Counted from the stretch's first letter, positions 8,500 through 17,336 are shown. The stretch: 64,000 bases of DNA from Spirochaetaceae bacterium (GCA_015493635.1 WGCU01000032.1:36982-100981), one strand, 5' to 3'. Notes: a model not told the origin generated them from the sequence alone. A program made the numbers and translations.

Positions 8500-9696
8500 A
8501 TGGACAAATTAAGAATTGAAGAGCTCATCAGATCTCTTGCCCGGCTTGATACAAAGAGCATGTATAACAATGATTTCTTTTTAACCTGGGAAAAAAGCTA
8601 CGATGAAATAACCGGTACTTTCGCGGTAGCCCAGGCACTGAGAGCTATGCGGGAAAGAAATATATCGACCCGTATTTTCGACAGTGGTCTCGGTATATCC
8701 CTTTTCAGGGATCAGTCAACACGGACCCGGTTCAGTTATGCAAGCGCGTGTAACCTTCTCGGACTTGAAGAACAGGTTCTCGATGAAAAAAAATCTCAGG
8801 TTGCCCACGGAGAAACAGTGCGGGAAACTGCCAACATGATTTCCTTCATGGCGGATGTTATCGGAATCAGGGACGACATGTACATTGGGAAGGGGCATAC
8901 CTACATGCAGCAGGTTGCAGCAGCGGTAGAAGACGGATACCGGGAAGGTGTGCTGGAACAGCGTCCGACCCTTGTTAATCTTCAGTGTGATATTGATCAT
9001 CCAACTCAGAGTATGTCTGACGCGCTCCATCTGGTAAATCATTTCGGCGGAGCAGAGAACCTTAAAGGGAAAAAGATTGTTATGTCATGGGCATATTCTC
9101 CCTCCTACGGAAAACCTCTTTCCGTTGCCCAGGGTGTTGTCGGCCTGTTAACGAGGTTCGGAGCGGATGTACAGCTGGCCCACCCGAAGGGGTACGAGAT
9201 TATGCCGGAAGTAGAAGAGGTCGCACGGCAGAACGCCGCGGAGAGCGGAGGCAGCTTTACCAAAACCAACAACATGGCTGAAGCGTTTAAAGATGCTGAT
9301 GTTGTCTATCCCAAGAGCTGGGCTCCCTTTACGGCTATGGAAAAAAGGACCGAACTGTACGGAAATGGTGATTTTGACGGTATCGACAAACTTGAAAAAG
9401 AACTGCTTGCCCAGAATGCAGCCCATAAAGACTGGGAATGTACTGAAGATCTTATGAAAACCACGAAAAACGGCAAGGCACTCTACATGCACTGTCTTCC
9501 TGCTGATATTTCCGGTGTAAGCTGTGAAAGCGGTGAGGTTGAAGCATCGGTTTTTGACCGGTACCGGATACCGATGTACAAGGAAGCAAGCTACAAACCG
9601 TACATCATTGCCGCAATGATATTTTTAAGCAAGGTACGCAATCCTTCTGAAAAACTTTTTGAACTCCTTCAGGCTGATAAAAAACGGGTTTTATAG
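8500..9696 (+). CDS. ygeW: YgeW-type knotted carbamoyltransferase
   Basis: 398-aa member of the aspartate/ornithine carbamoyltransferase superfamily, YgeW branch. The carbamoyl-phosphate motif appears as FRDQSTRTRFSY (residues about 69-80); QCDIDHPTQSMSDALHL is the second-substrate region and MHCLPADI the C-terminal HCLP motif. YgeW genes belong to the conserved anaerobic purine-degradation clusters of enterobacteria and clostridia, where they act after ring opening; the exact substrate is not settled by sequence. ATG 8500 has a GGAGG Shine-Dalgarno. Last gene of the purine operon, followed by a terminator-like hairpin. Confidence 0.9.
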   Translation: MDKLRIEELIRSLARLDTKSMYNNDFFLTWEKSYDEITGTFAVAQALRAMRERNISTRIFDSGLGISLFRDQSTRTRFSYASACNLLGLEEQVLDEKKSQVAHGETVRETANMISFMADVIGIRDDMYIGKGHTYMQQVAAAVEDGYREGVLEQRPTLVNLQCDIDHPTQSMSDALHLVNHFGGAENLKGKKIVMSWAYSPSYGKPLSVAQGVVGLLTRFGADVQLAHPKGYEIMPEVEEVARQNAAESGGSFTKTNNMAEAFKDADVVYPKSWAPFTAMEKRTELYGNGDFDGIDKLEKELLAQNAAHKDWECTEDLMKTTKNGKALYMHCLPADISGVSCESGEVEASVFDRYRIPMYKEASYKPYIIAAMIFLSKVRNPSEKLFELLQADKKRVL

Positions 9697-9722
9697 GGAG
9701 TCTTACTAATCTGAACCGATAC

Positions 9723-9776
9723 AATCCCCCGGGAGCAGTCCTTACAAGGTATGCTGTTTTTCGGGGGATTTTTGTT
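9723..9776 (+). terminator. Hairpin terminator after ygeW
   Basis: Nine-base perfect arms AATCCCCCG (9723-9731) and CGGGGGATT (9762-9770), followed by TTTTGTTT. The loop is long but contains a secondary AGCA/TGCT pairing. It lies 26 bases after the ygeW stop and immediately before the hpt promoter. Confidence 0.7.
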
Positions 9777-9810
9777 TGACACTGCCCGTTTACGGGTATA
9801 TTCTGATCTT
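9776..9810 (+). promoter_or_regulatory. hpt promoter, leaderless geometry
   Basis: TTGACA (9776-9781), 17-base spacer, TATTCT (9799-9804), then exactly six bases to the ATG at 9811. The predicted transcription start is therefore the A of the start codon. No Shine-Dalgarno is present before this ATG. Confidence 0.72.
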
Positions 9811-10341
9811 ATGAAATACCATATTGATGTCTTGATCGAAGAAAAAAGAATCCATTCGCGGGTCGCGGAACTGGGGGCGGAAATCAGCCGGGATTATGCC
9901 GGAGCTGATGATGTTATTCTCGTCGGCCTCCTCCGGGGATCAACAATATTTCTTGCTGATCTTGCCCGTAAGATAGATCTGGAGGCAAAGATTGACTTTA
10001 TGGTTGTTTCCAGTTACGGGAACTCCATGGAATCTTCCCGTGAGGTACGCATAAACAAGGACCTTGAGGAAGACATCAGCGGTAAGAACATTATCATCGT
10101 AGAAGATATTATCGATACCGGGTACACCCTTGAAAAGGTGAAAGACTACCTGCTACTGAAGAAACCAGCCTCATTAAAGATATGCACCCTTCTTGATAAA
10201 CCGGAACGGAGAGAGGTTTCCGTCGATGTAGATTACGTAGGCTTCTCCATACCCGATGTTTTTGTTATCGGATATGGAATCGATTATGCACAGAAACATC
10301 GGAATCTGCCATACATAGGGAAAGTAGTATCAGAGGAATAG
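9811..10341 (+). CDS. hpt: Hypoxanthine phosphoribosyltransferase
   Basis: 176-aa purine salvage enzyme converting hypoxanthine (and usually guanine) plus PRPP to IMP/GMP. The PRPP-binding motif [11 protein letters not shown] lies at about residues 97-107, with the family's [12 protein letters not shown] loop at about 43-54 and C-terminal [19 protein letters not shown]. The ATG at 9811 matches the family N-terminus; an upstream in-frame ATG at 9751 lies inside the terminator hairpin and is rejected. Placement beside purine-degrading genes suggests balancing salvage against catabolism. It has its own promoter. Confidence 0.93.
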   Translation: MKYHIDVLIEEKRIHSRVAELGAEISRDYAGADDVILVGLLRGSTIFLADLARKIDLEAKIDFMVVSSYGNSMESSREVRINKDLEEDISGKNIIIVEDIIDTGYTLEKVKDYLLLKKPASLKICTLLDKPERREVSVDVDYVGFSIPDVFVIGYGIDYAQKHRNLPYIGKVVSEE

Positions 10342-10342
10342 C

Positions 10343-10657
10343 CTACAGCTGCCAGATAACAAGCACTTCAGCGCCGGTTTTAGAGGTATACGGTCCGTGG
10401 GTCATATCCTTGTGGATGAGCTGATAGGTCCCCTGGGAGAATACCTGTCCATTTATTTCATACTGACCTTTTAATATAAAATGCTGTTCTGTATGAATAT
10501 GTGTATGTCCCTCCATCCTGAAACCCGCCGGAAGCTTCATGATAACGGTTTTCCCTTTATCATCTTCCCTCAGGATCTTGATTTTGGTTCCCCTATAGTA
10601 GGGTTCTCCCGCTTCCTGCCATTCAAGAGAATTACAATTAACTGCAGTGTCTATCAT
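10343..10657 (-). CDS. Small cupin-domain protein
   Basis: 104-aa single-domain cupin. The metal-binding motif 1 is visible as MEGHTHIHTEQHFILKGQYE and motif 2 as YQLIHKDMTHGPYTS. Such small cupins often bind small molecules or serve as accessory metal-dependent enzymes; the specific role is unknown. The ATG at 10657 has an AAGGGGG Shine-Dalgarno and lies downstream of a good promoter; a longer in-frame extension to 10753 has neither. It is convergent with hpt, with one base between the stops. Confidence 0.75.
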   Translation of the reverse strand: MIDTAVNCNSLEWQEAGEPYYRGTKIKILREDDKGKTVIMKLPAGFRMEGHTHIHTEQHFILKGQYEINGQVFSQGTYQLIHKDMTHGPYTSKTGAEVLVIWQL

Positions 10658-10676
10658 ATGAATCCCCCTTATATAA

Positions 10677-10705
10677 ATAATAGTACTAAAATTCTGTAAG
10701 TGCAA
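10677..10705 (-). promoter_or_regulatory. Promoter of the cupin gene
   Basis: On the minus strand TTGCAC (10705-10700), 17-base spacer, TATTAT (10682-10677), about 20 bases before the ATG at 10657. Supports the short form of the cupin. Confidence 0.6.
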
Positions 10706-10800
10706 GGAAATAACAGTACGGGAAAGGAGAATGGGGTGTGTTTCAATTTTCATTTTGCGTAAAAATAATTAAATATATTGATGGAAAGTTAATATTTACT

Positions 10801-10829
10801 TTGAATAATTGTAGAAAATGCTCTATACT
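10801..10829 (+). promoter_or_regulatory. Promoter of the orphan Fe-S subunit gene
   Basis: TTGAAT (10801-10806), 17-base spacer, TATACT (10824-10829), followed by a 25-base leader with AAGGGAAGG before the ATG at 10861. Divergent from the cupin promoter. Confidence 0.62.
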
Positions 10830-10860
10830 ATTAAAAGAATAAAATTTTTAAGGGAAGGTT

Positions 10861-11349
10861 ATGGAAACCATAAAAGTTAACGGAAAAGAGGTATCGGTAG
10901 AGGAAAAAGATCTTGATACATCTCTGCTTGATTTTATTCGATACACTCTTAAGCTGACAGGAACAAAGAACGGCTGCAATATCGGAGTGTGCGGGGCATG
11001 TACTGTTCTTGTTGACGGCGCTCCGAAACGTTCATGCAAGGTAAAAGTGGGCAGTATTGCCGGTAAGGATGTGCTGACCATTGAGGGAATGGAACAGCCT
11101 GACGGCAGTCTTCACCCGATACAGCAGGCGTTTATCGATGCCGGAGCCATACAATGCGGGTTTTGTACTTCCGGAATGATTATGAGCGCGTACGCGCTGT
11201 TGTTGAAAGAACATAATCCTTCGAGAGAAAGAATCCAGAAAGCCATCGCAGGAAACTTGTGCCGGTGTACCGGGTATCAGCAGATTATTGATGCCATTGA
11301 ACTTGCTGCACAGCGGATGTTCTCCCGGGAAGAATCTGCTGCGGTATAA
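10861..11349 (+). CDS. Orphan [2Fe-2S] subunit of a molybdenum hydroxylase
   Basis: 162-aa two-cluster iron-sulfur subunit of the xanthine dehydrogenase family. Ligands are seen in CNIGVCGACTVLVDG with a later Cys in KRSCKV, and in QCGFCTSGM and GNLCRCTGYQQ. Unlike the Fe-S gene at 2130-2603 it is not next to a Mo or FAD subunit. Because XdhD at 5599-8472 has lost all its cluster cysteines, this protein is a candidate electron-transfer partner for XdhD/YgfM; that is inference. It has its own promoter and is followed by a hybrid kinase gene on the same strand. Confidence 0.9.
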   Translation: METIKVNGKEVSVEEKDLDTSLLDFIRYTLKLTGTKNGCNIGVCGACTVLVDGAPKRSCKVKVGSIAGKDVLTIEGMEQPDGSLHPIQQAFIDAGAIQCGFCTSGMIMSAYALLLKEHNPSRERIQKAIAGNLCRCTGYQQIIDAIELAAQRMFSREESAAV

Positions 11350-11350
11350 A

Positions 11351-11404
11351 ATGAAAGCTGTTCTCTGTTTGCTTGTTTTGCTGATTTTGTATATCTTTGG
11401 ATAA
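11351..11404 (+). CDS. Possible 17-aa hydrophobic micro-ORF
   Basis: ATG one base after the Fe-S subunit stop opens a 17-codon frame (MKAVLCLLVLLILYIFG), which is almost wholly hydrophobic, ends at 11404, and is followed nine bases later by the kinase ATG. No clear Shine-Dalgarno is visible. It could be a membrane microprotein, a coupling leader for the kinase, or chance. Confidence 0.2.
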   Translation: MKAVLCLLVLLILYIFG

Positions 11405-11413
11405 GAGAGGCTG

Positions 11414-13903
11414 ATGAGTACTATTAAACAGAAAATTGCACGCATGGTTTTAAATCCCGAATATACCTCAGAAGATAGAACTGTGTTTGTCGGTTTTGTA
11501 AGGTCGCTTCTTTATCTTTTTCTTTTTTTGAGTTTCTTTTCTTCTTTCATTCTTTTTCTGGTTAATATTAAAACAGGCGCGGTGATAGAGCTGGCAAGTT
11601 TTATTCTTTTTCTTGGAGCACTTTTCATGTATTCAAAAAAGAGGATGACTGCGGCAGCTTTGATCGTTCTCTATACATTGATCGCGGCGTTTCTTGCCAG
11701 TCTTCTTTTTGGAAGGGATACGTACTATGTCGCTGCGTTTCTGTTTCCCGTTGTTCTTCTTCTCAGCAGTGTGATTCTGACAAGGAAGGTATACGCTGTT
11801 ACGGTTGCGGTTACCATCCTTCTGTTTATTGCTGCCTCTTTCGAATCATATCATCTGTACCTGATGCCTGTTGGCAGGGAAGATCCTTTTATCAATATTT
11901 TTGTCGTCATCATGCTTATTCTTGTCAGTATGGCGGTTATCAATCTTTTTACCGGAATGCTGTACCGGGTTTTCAGGGCAGCGAAGGAGAGTGAGGAAAA
12001 ATTCAGGGTAATTTCAGAAGAGATCAAAGTCGGTATTTACGCGTATTCAACCAATCGAAAATTTGTTTACGTAAACAAGTATATGAGTACATTGCTTGGA
12101 TACACTGAAGAGGAACTGCTCACCATGAATTTTCTGAACTTTGTTCATTCTGAAGATAGAAAGATTGTTGAGGAGAGGGGGCTTAAACGTCTTGCCGGAG
12201 AAGAAGTGGTAAAGGGGTATGAACTCAGGGCTATCCGGAAAGACGGAACCCCCCTGTGGATATTCCTTTCCGCCGCGAAAGTTGCTGTTACCGATAAACA
12301 ACTTGGTGTCGGTGCCCTTTTTGATATACAGCAGCGGAAGAATCTGGAAAAACAGGTTCTTACGGAAAAAGAGCAGCTGGCAATAACCCTGCGGAGTATC
12401 GACGAAGGGGTTATCGTTACCGATCTTGAGGGGAACGTTACCCTGCTTAACAGGGCCGCCTGCTCTCTGTTGGGATTAAAGCGGGAAGTGAGTCTTGGAA
12501 AACATATCAACATCCTTTTCCCTTCTTTTGAAAATGACGGAGAAGCGAAAGATAACTTTTTCCAGTTGTTTAAGGAGTACACAGACACCGGAAAGAGGAT
12601 TTTTAAGGGGTATCTTGAGGTATCCGGAAAAAGATCAAGGCCTTTCCTCTCCATATCATTTGCAACACTGAAAAATGAACAGAGCGAGCAAAAAGGGTAC
12701 GTTATTGTTGTCAAAGATATAACAGAAGCTAAAAAGATAGAAGAAAATGCGGAACGGATGGAAAAACTTGAAGCTTTAGGGCTCCTGGCTGGTGGTATTG
12801 CCCACGATTTTAATAACATTTTAACCGGTATAATGGGAAATATTGATCTTTTAAGTCTCTATGTAAAAGATACGGATGATCACCGTATTTCAGAGCGGCT
12901 CCTTGATGCTCAAAAAGCCTCTTCCCGGGCTGTTAATTTGACACGGCAGCTTCTTACCTTTTCCAGAGGGGGGAGTCCTGTAAAAGATATTATCTCCCTG
13001 CCGAATCTTGTTGAGGATACGGTTTCCTTTACCCTTTCCGGGTCAAACGTAACCTACCGGGTAGAGTATCCCGGTAATCTGTGGCCGGGTAACGTTGACC
13101 ACAGTCAGATATCCCAGGTTATTCAGAACCTTTCAATGAATTCCAAGCAGGCGATGGAGGAAGCCGGCGGCGAAGTATTTGTACGGCTTGAAAACTTTTA
13201 CATGCCGGCAGAGAAAACGGTACCGGGATTGATGCTCTCCGGAGGACGGTATGTTAAAATAACGTTCAAAGATAACGGTCCTGGTATCCCGGAGGAAGCC
13301 CGGGCAAAGATATTTGACCCCTATTTTACAACGAAGGAAACCGGCAACGGGCTGGGACTTGCCACTGTCTATTCAATAGTAAAACAGCATGGCGGCAGTA
13401 TTGAGGTTGAATCGGATATGCATAGGGGAACAACTTTTACGTTCTATCTTCCAGCCGCGAGGGAAGAAATTGATTCGGAAACTGAAGAACGCTCAGTCTA
13501 TCAGGATACACTGCAGCAGGTTGCCGGGAAAAAATCCATTCTTGTTATGGATGATGAGGAGATAGTCCTCTCTGTTGCAGTAGAAATGCTTTCCACGCTG
13601 GGGTTTGATCCTGTTCCTGTTACAGGAGGAGAGGCTTGTATAAAAAAATATAAAAGGCGTTTGGCAGAAAATAACCCGTTCAGTGCTGTTTTCCTGGATC
13701 TGACTATTCCCGGTGGGATGGGTGGAAGGGAAGTAGCTGCCGAGATTTTGGAGGTAGATCCTTCTGCCCGTCTTATTGCCATGAGCGGATATTCTCATAA
13801 TAAAGTTATGGCTAACTTCAAGGAGTATGGTTTTTCTGCGGTACTACGTAAACCATTTCTTCTGAAAGAAGTAGATGCATGTTTAAAAAATCTTGATATA
13901 TAA
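11414..13903 (+). CDS. Membrane-bound hybrid sensor histidine kinase
   Basis: 829-aa hybrid kinase. Residues about 28-190 contain roughly six hydrophobic helices with short loops, so signal sensing is probably within or at the membrane. Two PAS domains follow (about 195-310 and 325-440), then a HisKA domain with LAGGIAHDFNNIL (phospho-His near 464), an HATPase domain with DNGPGIP and NGLGLATVYSIV, and a C-terminal receiver with acidic DDEE, phospho-acceptor in VFLDLTIPG (Asp near 762) and Lys in LRKPF. The HDFNN H-box type is common in multi-PAS hybrid kinases. Its location between an Fe-S subunit and adenine deaminase suggests a role in purine sensing, but no output partner is visible. SD GAGAGG before the ATG. 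Confidence 0.9.
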   Translation: MSTIKQKIARMVLNPEYTSEDRTVFVGFVRSLLYLFLFLSFFSSFILFLVNIKTGAVIELASFILFLGALFMYSKKRMTAAALIVLYTLIAAFLASLLFGRDTYYVAAFLFPVVLLLSSVILTRKVYAVTVAVTILLFIAASFESYHLYLMPVGREDPFINIFVVIMLILVSMAVINLFTGMLYRVFRAAKESEEKFRVISEEIKVGIYAYSTNRKFVYVNKYMSTLLGYTEEELLTMNFLNFVHSEDRKIVEERGLKRLAGEEVVKGYELRAIRKDGTPLWIFLSAAKVAVTDKQLGVGALFDIQQRKNLEKQVLTEKEQLAITLRSIDEGVIVTDLEGNVTLLNRAACSLLGLKREVSLGKHINILFPSFENDGEAKDNFFQLFKEYTDTGKRIFKGYLEVSGKRSRPFLSISFATLKNEQSEQKGYVIVVKDITEAKKIEENAERMEKLEALGLLAGGIAHDFNNILTGIMGNIDLLSLYVKDTDDHRISERLLDAQKASSRAVNLTRQLLTFSRGGSPVKDIISLPNLVEDTVSFTLSGSNVTYRVEYPGNLWPGNVDHSQISQVIQNLSMNSKQAMEEAGGEVFVRLENFYMPAEKTVPGLMLSGGRYVKITFKDNGPGIPEEARAKIFDPYFTTKETGNGLGLATVYSIVKQHGGSIEVESDMHRGTTFTFYLPAAREEIDSETEERSVYQDTLQQVAGKKSILVMDDEEIVLSVAVEMLSTLGFDPVPVTGGEACIKKYKRRLAENNPFSAVFLDLTIPGGMGGREVAAEILEVDPSARLIAMSGYSHNKVMANFKEYGFSAVLRKPFLLKEVDACLKNLDI

Positions 13904-13915
13904 GGTGTTGTTATT

Positions 13916-15643
13916 ATGAAAGATCTTTTACGGAGAAGGATCCTGACTGCTTCAGGAAAAAAGAAAGCGGATGTGGTTTTTAAAAATGCCAAAATTGTGG
14001 ATGTTTTCTCGCACAAGATTATTGAAGGAAGTTTTGCGGTAGATAACGGGCGTGTAGCAGGTATTGGAGCCTATGAAGGGGTTCTGGAAGTTGATCTGGA
14101 CGGAAGGTATGTTATACCGGGACTCATAGACAGTCATGTCCATATTGAATCGTCTCATGTACTGCCGGGAAACTATGCGAGAGCTGTTATTCCCCATGGG
14201 ACGACAACTGTTATTGCTGATCCTCATGAGATAGCAAATGTACTGGGAGAAGAGGGGGTCCGTTTGATGATAGACGCTTCAAAGGGTATCCCTCTTAATG
14301 TCTTTTTCATGATACCCTCCTGTGTCCCCGCGACCTCTTTTGAAAACTCCGGTGCGAAGCTGACTGCCGGAATTATTGATTCTCTGATGGAAGAAGATAC
14401 GGTACTTGGTCTGGGAGAAGTCATGGATTTCCCCGCGCTCCTAGCCGCGGAACCTGCAATGTTGGATAAACTGCATACCGCATTGAAACGTCACAAGCTT
14501 ATTGACGGCCATGGCCCTATGCTGGTGGGAAGAAATTTGAATGCCTATGCCGCAGCGGGAGTACGGACCGACCATGAATGTTCAACTGTTGATGAAATGG
14601 ATGAGCGGCTTAAAAACGGGATGTACGTTCTCCTCCGCGAGGGAAGCGCAGCACGAAATCTCGAAGCCCTTTTAGGAGGTGTTACTCCTGAAAATTCACG
14701 GAGATGTGCTTTCTGTACCGATGACCGGCAGCCGGAAGATCTTCTGGAATTGGGGCATATTGATAATCATCTGCGTATTGCAGTAAGAAGGGGTATTGAT
14801 CCCATAACGGCAGTACAGATGGCTACCATCAACAGTGCCGAATGCTACCGCCTCGAAGACATTGGAGCAATTGCTCCCGGATACTATGCGGATTTTGCCG
14901 TTGTGGAAGATCTAAAGAATTTTAATGTTGTCTCCACATACTATCGGGGTAAACAGGTCGCTGCAGAGGGAAAGGCTCTCTTTTCGCAAAAATCCTTCGT
15001 TGTGGAAAACAGCGGTAAAAGTGTCCATGTTAAGGATTTTACCGCTGACGATCTAAAATTAAAACTGACCTCGGATATTGCCCGGGTCATGCGCCTGAGA
15101 TCCAGGAGCCTTTTTACGGAAATGGTTCAGCGGAAGGTACACCAGGATGAGGAAGGGTTTTTTCAGTATCACCGTGAGCTTGATATCTGTAAACTAGCTG
15201 TTATTGAGCGGCATCATGCAACGGGGAATATCGGACTGGGGCTGGTGGAGAATTATAAACTTGGCGGTGGTGCGGTTGCTTCCACTATAGCTCACGACTC
15301 CCATAATATCATTGTTATTGGAGACAATGATGAGGACATGTACGCCGCGGCACAGGAATTGATCCGTGTCGGCGGAGGGATTACGCTTTGCAGCGAAAAC
15401 AGAATTTTAAAGACCCTGAAATTGCCTATTGCAGGTCTCATGTCTGACCGTTCTCTTGAAGAGGTCTATGAATCTCTCCGGGAAATGCATGAAATTGCTT
15501 TTGAAAAGCTACACATAAACAGGGACCTTGATCCTTTTATGACCCTGTCGTTTCTTGCGCTTCCGGTTATTCCGGAGATAAAGCTGACGGATATGGGGCT
15601 GTTTGATGTAACGAAGTTTGCCTTTACCGATATTTCTGTTTAG
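13916..15643 (+). CDS. ade: Adenine deaminase
   Basis: 575-aa metal-dependent adenine deaminase (adenine to hypoxanthine plus ammonia), full length for the Ade/AdeC family. Motifs seen: DSHVHIESS (metal ligands), ADPHEIANV, IDGHGPMLVG, CAFCTDDRQPEDL, and in the C-terminal domain HHATGNIGLGLV and IAHDSHNIIVIG. It starts 12 bases after the kinase stop on the same strand, so the two are probably co-transcribed. It feeds hypoxanthine to hpt or to the molybdenum hydroxylases. Confidence 0.95.
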   Translation: MKDLLRRRILTASGKKKADVVFKNAKIVDVFSHKIIEGSFAVDNGRVAGIGAYEGVLEVDLDGRYVIPGLIDSHVHIESSHVLPGNYARAVIPHGTTTVIADPHEIANVLGEEGVRLMIDASKGIPLNVFFMIPSCVPATSFENSGAKLTAGIIDSLMEEDTVLGLGEVMDFPALLAAEPAMLDKLHTALKRHKLIDGHGPMLVGRNLNAYAAAGVRTDHECSTVDEMDERLKNGMYVLLREGSAARNLEALLGGVTPENSRRCAFCTDDRQPEDLLELGHIDNHLRIAVRRGIDPITAVQMATINSAECYRLEDIGAIAPGYYADFAVVEDLKNFNVVSTYYRGKQVAAEGKALFSQKSFVVENSGKSVHVKDFTADDLKLKLTSDIARVMRLRSRSLFTEMVQRKVHQDEEGFFQYHRELDICKLAVIERHHATGNIGLGLVENYKLGGGAVASTIAHDSHNIIVIGDNDEDMYAAAQELIRVGGGITLCSENRILKTLKLPIAGLMSDRSLEEVYESLREMHEIAFEKLHINRDLDPFMTLSFLALPVIPEIKLTDMGLFDVTKFAFTDISV

Positions 15644-15735
15644 CCGGTTACTTCATCTGCTTTCATTCATCGATATCAATCAGTTTCTTGTTCCAGGAGC
15701 CTTTGGGAATGATGCTGCTGCATTATCAAGGTAGA

Positions 15736-17325
15736 TCATTTTTTCTTCAGCCCTGTAAGGTAAAGGAGTGCTTCGAGGGTTCCCCCTCCTACAGCCCGTG
15801 CTTTATCGGAGATGGTGAAACAGTTTTCAACATTTCCCCGGGCATCCACATCTCCAATTTTGAAATCCTTTGGAACCTTCATCCCTTTATGAATCATACC
15901 GCGGAGTACGCCGGGGATCTGGGCTCTTACCTCACTTTTCCCTATGGTTGCAAGAAGATCCCCTTCCTGAACGAGGTCACCGATCTTTTTTACCGGTATG
16001 ACAGCCCCTTCCGCGGTAGAACGTACCACGCGTTTTGCTGCATGTCCCCCTATGACTCCCGGAACACCGGTATTCGGTTCCGGTTTCCCCTTTAGAATAA
16101 CCCTGCCGAGATTGTGACCCCGGTTTGTTTCGACAACAGCATGGACATCGTATCCCGCTTCAAACCCCGGGCCGAGGCCGATAACAACAGGTGCCATATC
16201 TTTTGTTGTTCCAAGGTTTTTTTTGGCAAGAATTGCATCAACAACTGCCGCGGGTTTCAGTGCTTCTATATACGTTCCGTCGGGATCTTCCACGACGGGA
16301 ATCATACCGTCTATGAGAACCTTCCGGATACTCTCAAGGTTTGAGGCTTTTACCGCGGTAATGCCGTCTATGGTAATTGAACCGTCAAACATTGCCTGGG
16401 CAAAGGATACTTTGCTTCGTATTACAGTCGGCTGCGCAATTTCGAGTACAACAACACGGTAGCCGCTTCTGAAAAGCCGGGCAACGGTGCCGCTTGCAAT
16501 ATCACCGCCGCCTCTGACTATAACAAGGTTATCAGTCCGTTTTTTAAGGTGTTTCGCGTGGGCTCCTTTCTGTATTTTGATGACCTCCGCGAGGATTGAA
16601 AAGGCAATTTCCTCCGGTGTTTCTGCCTTGAGATCCAGACCAACCGGCGCATAGACTGCTTCAAGTTTTTTTTCATCAACTCCTTCATCGCGCAGCGTAT
16701 TGATAATAACCGCGGATTTGCGTTTGCTGCTCAAGAGTCCGATATAGGCAGCCTCAGAATTGACAACAGTTCTCAGGGCTTCTTCATCCACACTGCCGGT
16801 GGCAATGACAATAAAGGTATTATTATCTATAGGCGCCTTTTGTAAAGCCTCTTCAATGGTAGTCCCGGAGTAGAGAGCCTTTGCCATAGGGAACCGTTCT
16901 TTGGAAATAAATTCAGGTCTGTTTTCTACTACAACTATATTGAAATGGACTTTCCCTGCGAGTTCCGCAAGGCTCTTCCCTACATGACCGCCGCCGACAA
17001 TCATGAGAACTGGCCGTGCGCCTATTACTTCAATAAAGACTTCCATCTCTCCGCCGCAGTTCATGGCGATACTTGTTTCCCCTGTGCCGTTGTCAAGGGT
17101 GTAGGTAACTATTTTAGACTGTCCTGATTCAATGCAGCGGGATGCTTCTTCTATAACGTACGCTTCCGCCAGACCTCCGCCGATGGTTCCCCGTATATTA
17201 TTTTTATCTAGCACAATCATTTTGGCACTCGTCCTCGGCGTAGATCCCCTGGCTGTTACGATGGTAGCAAGTGCGAAGGGGATGTTTTTCTCTTTTAATG
17301 CCGCCGCTTCCTTAAAAATATCCAT
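15736..17325 (-). CDS. XdhC-YqeB fusion, selenium-dependent Mo hydroxylase maturation
   Basis: 529-aa fusion of two maturation proteins normally separate. Residues about 1-265 are XdhC/CoxI-like: TARGSTPRTSAKMIV, IGGGLAEAYV, a Rossmann segment VLMIVGGGHVGKSLAELA, and GLLSSKRKSA. Residues about 266-529 are the EF2563/YqeB type: VIVRGGGDIASGTVARLFRSG, VVIGLGPGFEAGYDVHAVVE and GVPGVIGGHAAKRVVRS. YqeB and YqeC are marker genes of the selenium-dependent molybdenum hydroxylase trait. The fusion joins cofactor insertion/sulfuration (XdhC) with the presumed selenium step. It lies 11 bp downstream of yqeC and is convergent with ade. Confidence 0.88.
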   Translation of the reverse strand: MDIFKEAAALKEKNIPFALATIVTARGSTPRTSAKMIVLDKNNIRGTIGGGLAEAYVIEEASRCIESGQSKIVTYTLDNGTGETSIAMNCGGEMEVFIEVIGARPVLMIVGGGHVGKSLAELAGKVHFNIVVVENRPEFISKERFPMAKALYSGTTIEEALQKAPIDNNTFIVIATGSVDEEALRTVVNSEAAYIGLLSSKRKSAVIINTLRDEGVDEKKLEAVYAPVGLDLKAETPEEIAFSILAEVIKIQKGAHAKHLKKRTDNLVIVRGGGDIASGTVARLFRSGYRVVVLEIAQPTVIRSKVSFAQAMFDGSITIDGITAVKASNLESIRKVLIDGMIPVVEDPDGTYIEALKPAAVVDAILAKKNLGTTKDMAPVVIGLGPGFEAGYDVHAVVETNRGHNLGRVILKGKPEPNTGVPGVIGGHAAKRVVRSTAEGAVIPVKKIGDLVQEGDLLATIGKSEVRAQIPGVLRGMIHKGMKVPKDFKIGDVDARGNVENCFTISDKARAVGGGTLEALLYLTGLKKK

Positions 17326-17336
17326 ATTTTTTCCTT

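Noticed and set aside
9751..9810. Longer hpt starting at ATG 9751
   Set aside because: The extra 20 codons lie within the terminator hairpin and promoter of hpt and do not match the enzyme family's N-terminus.
12145..12819. 224-codon minus-strand frame
   Set aside because: Antisense to the PAS region of the hybrid kinase 11414-13903 and lacks any recognisable motif.
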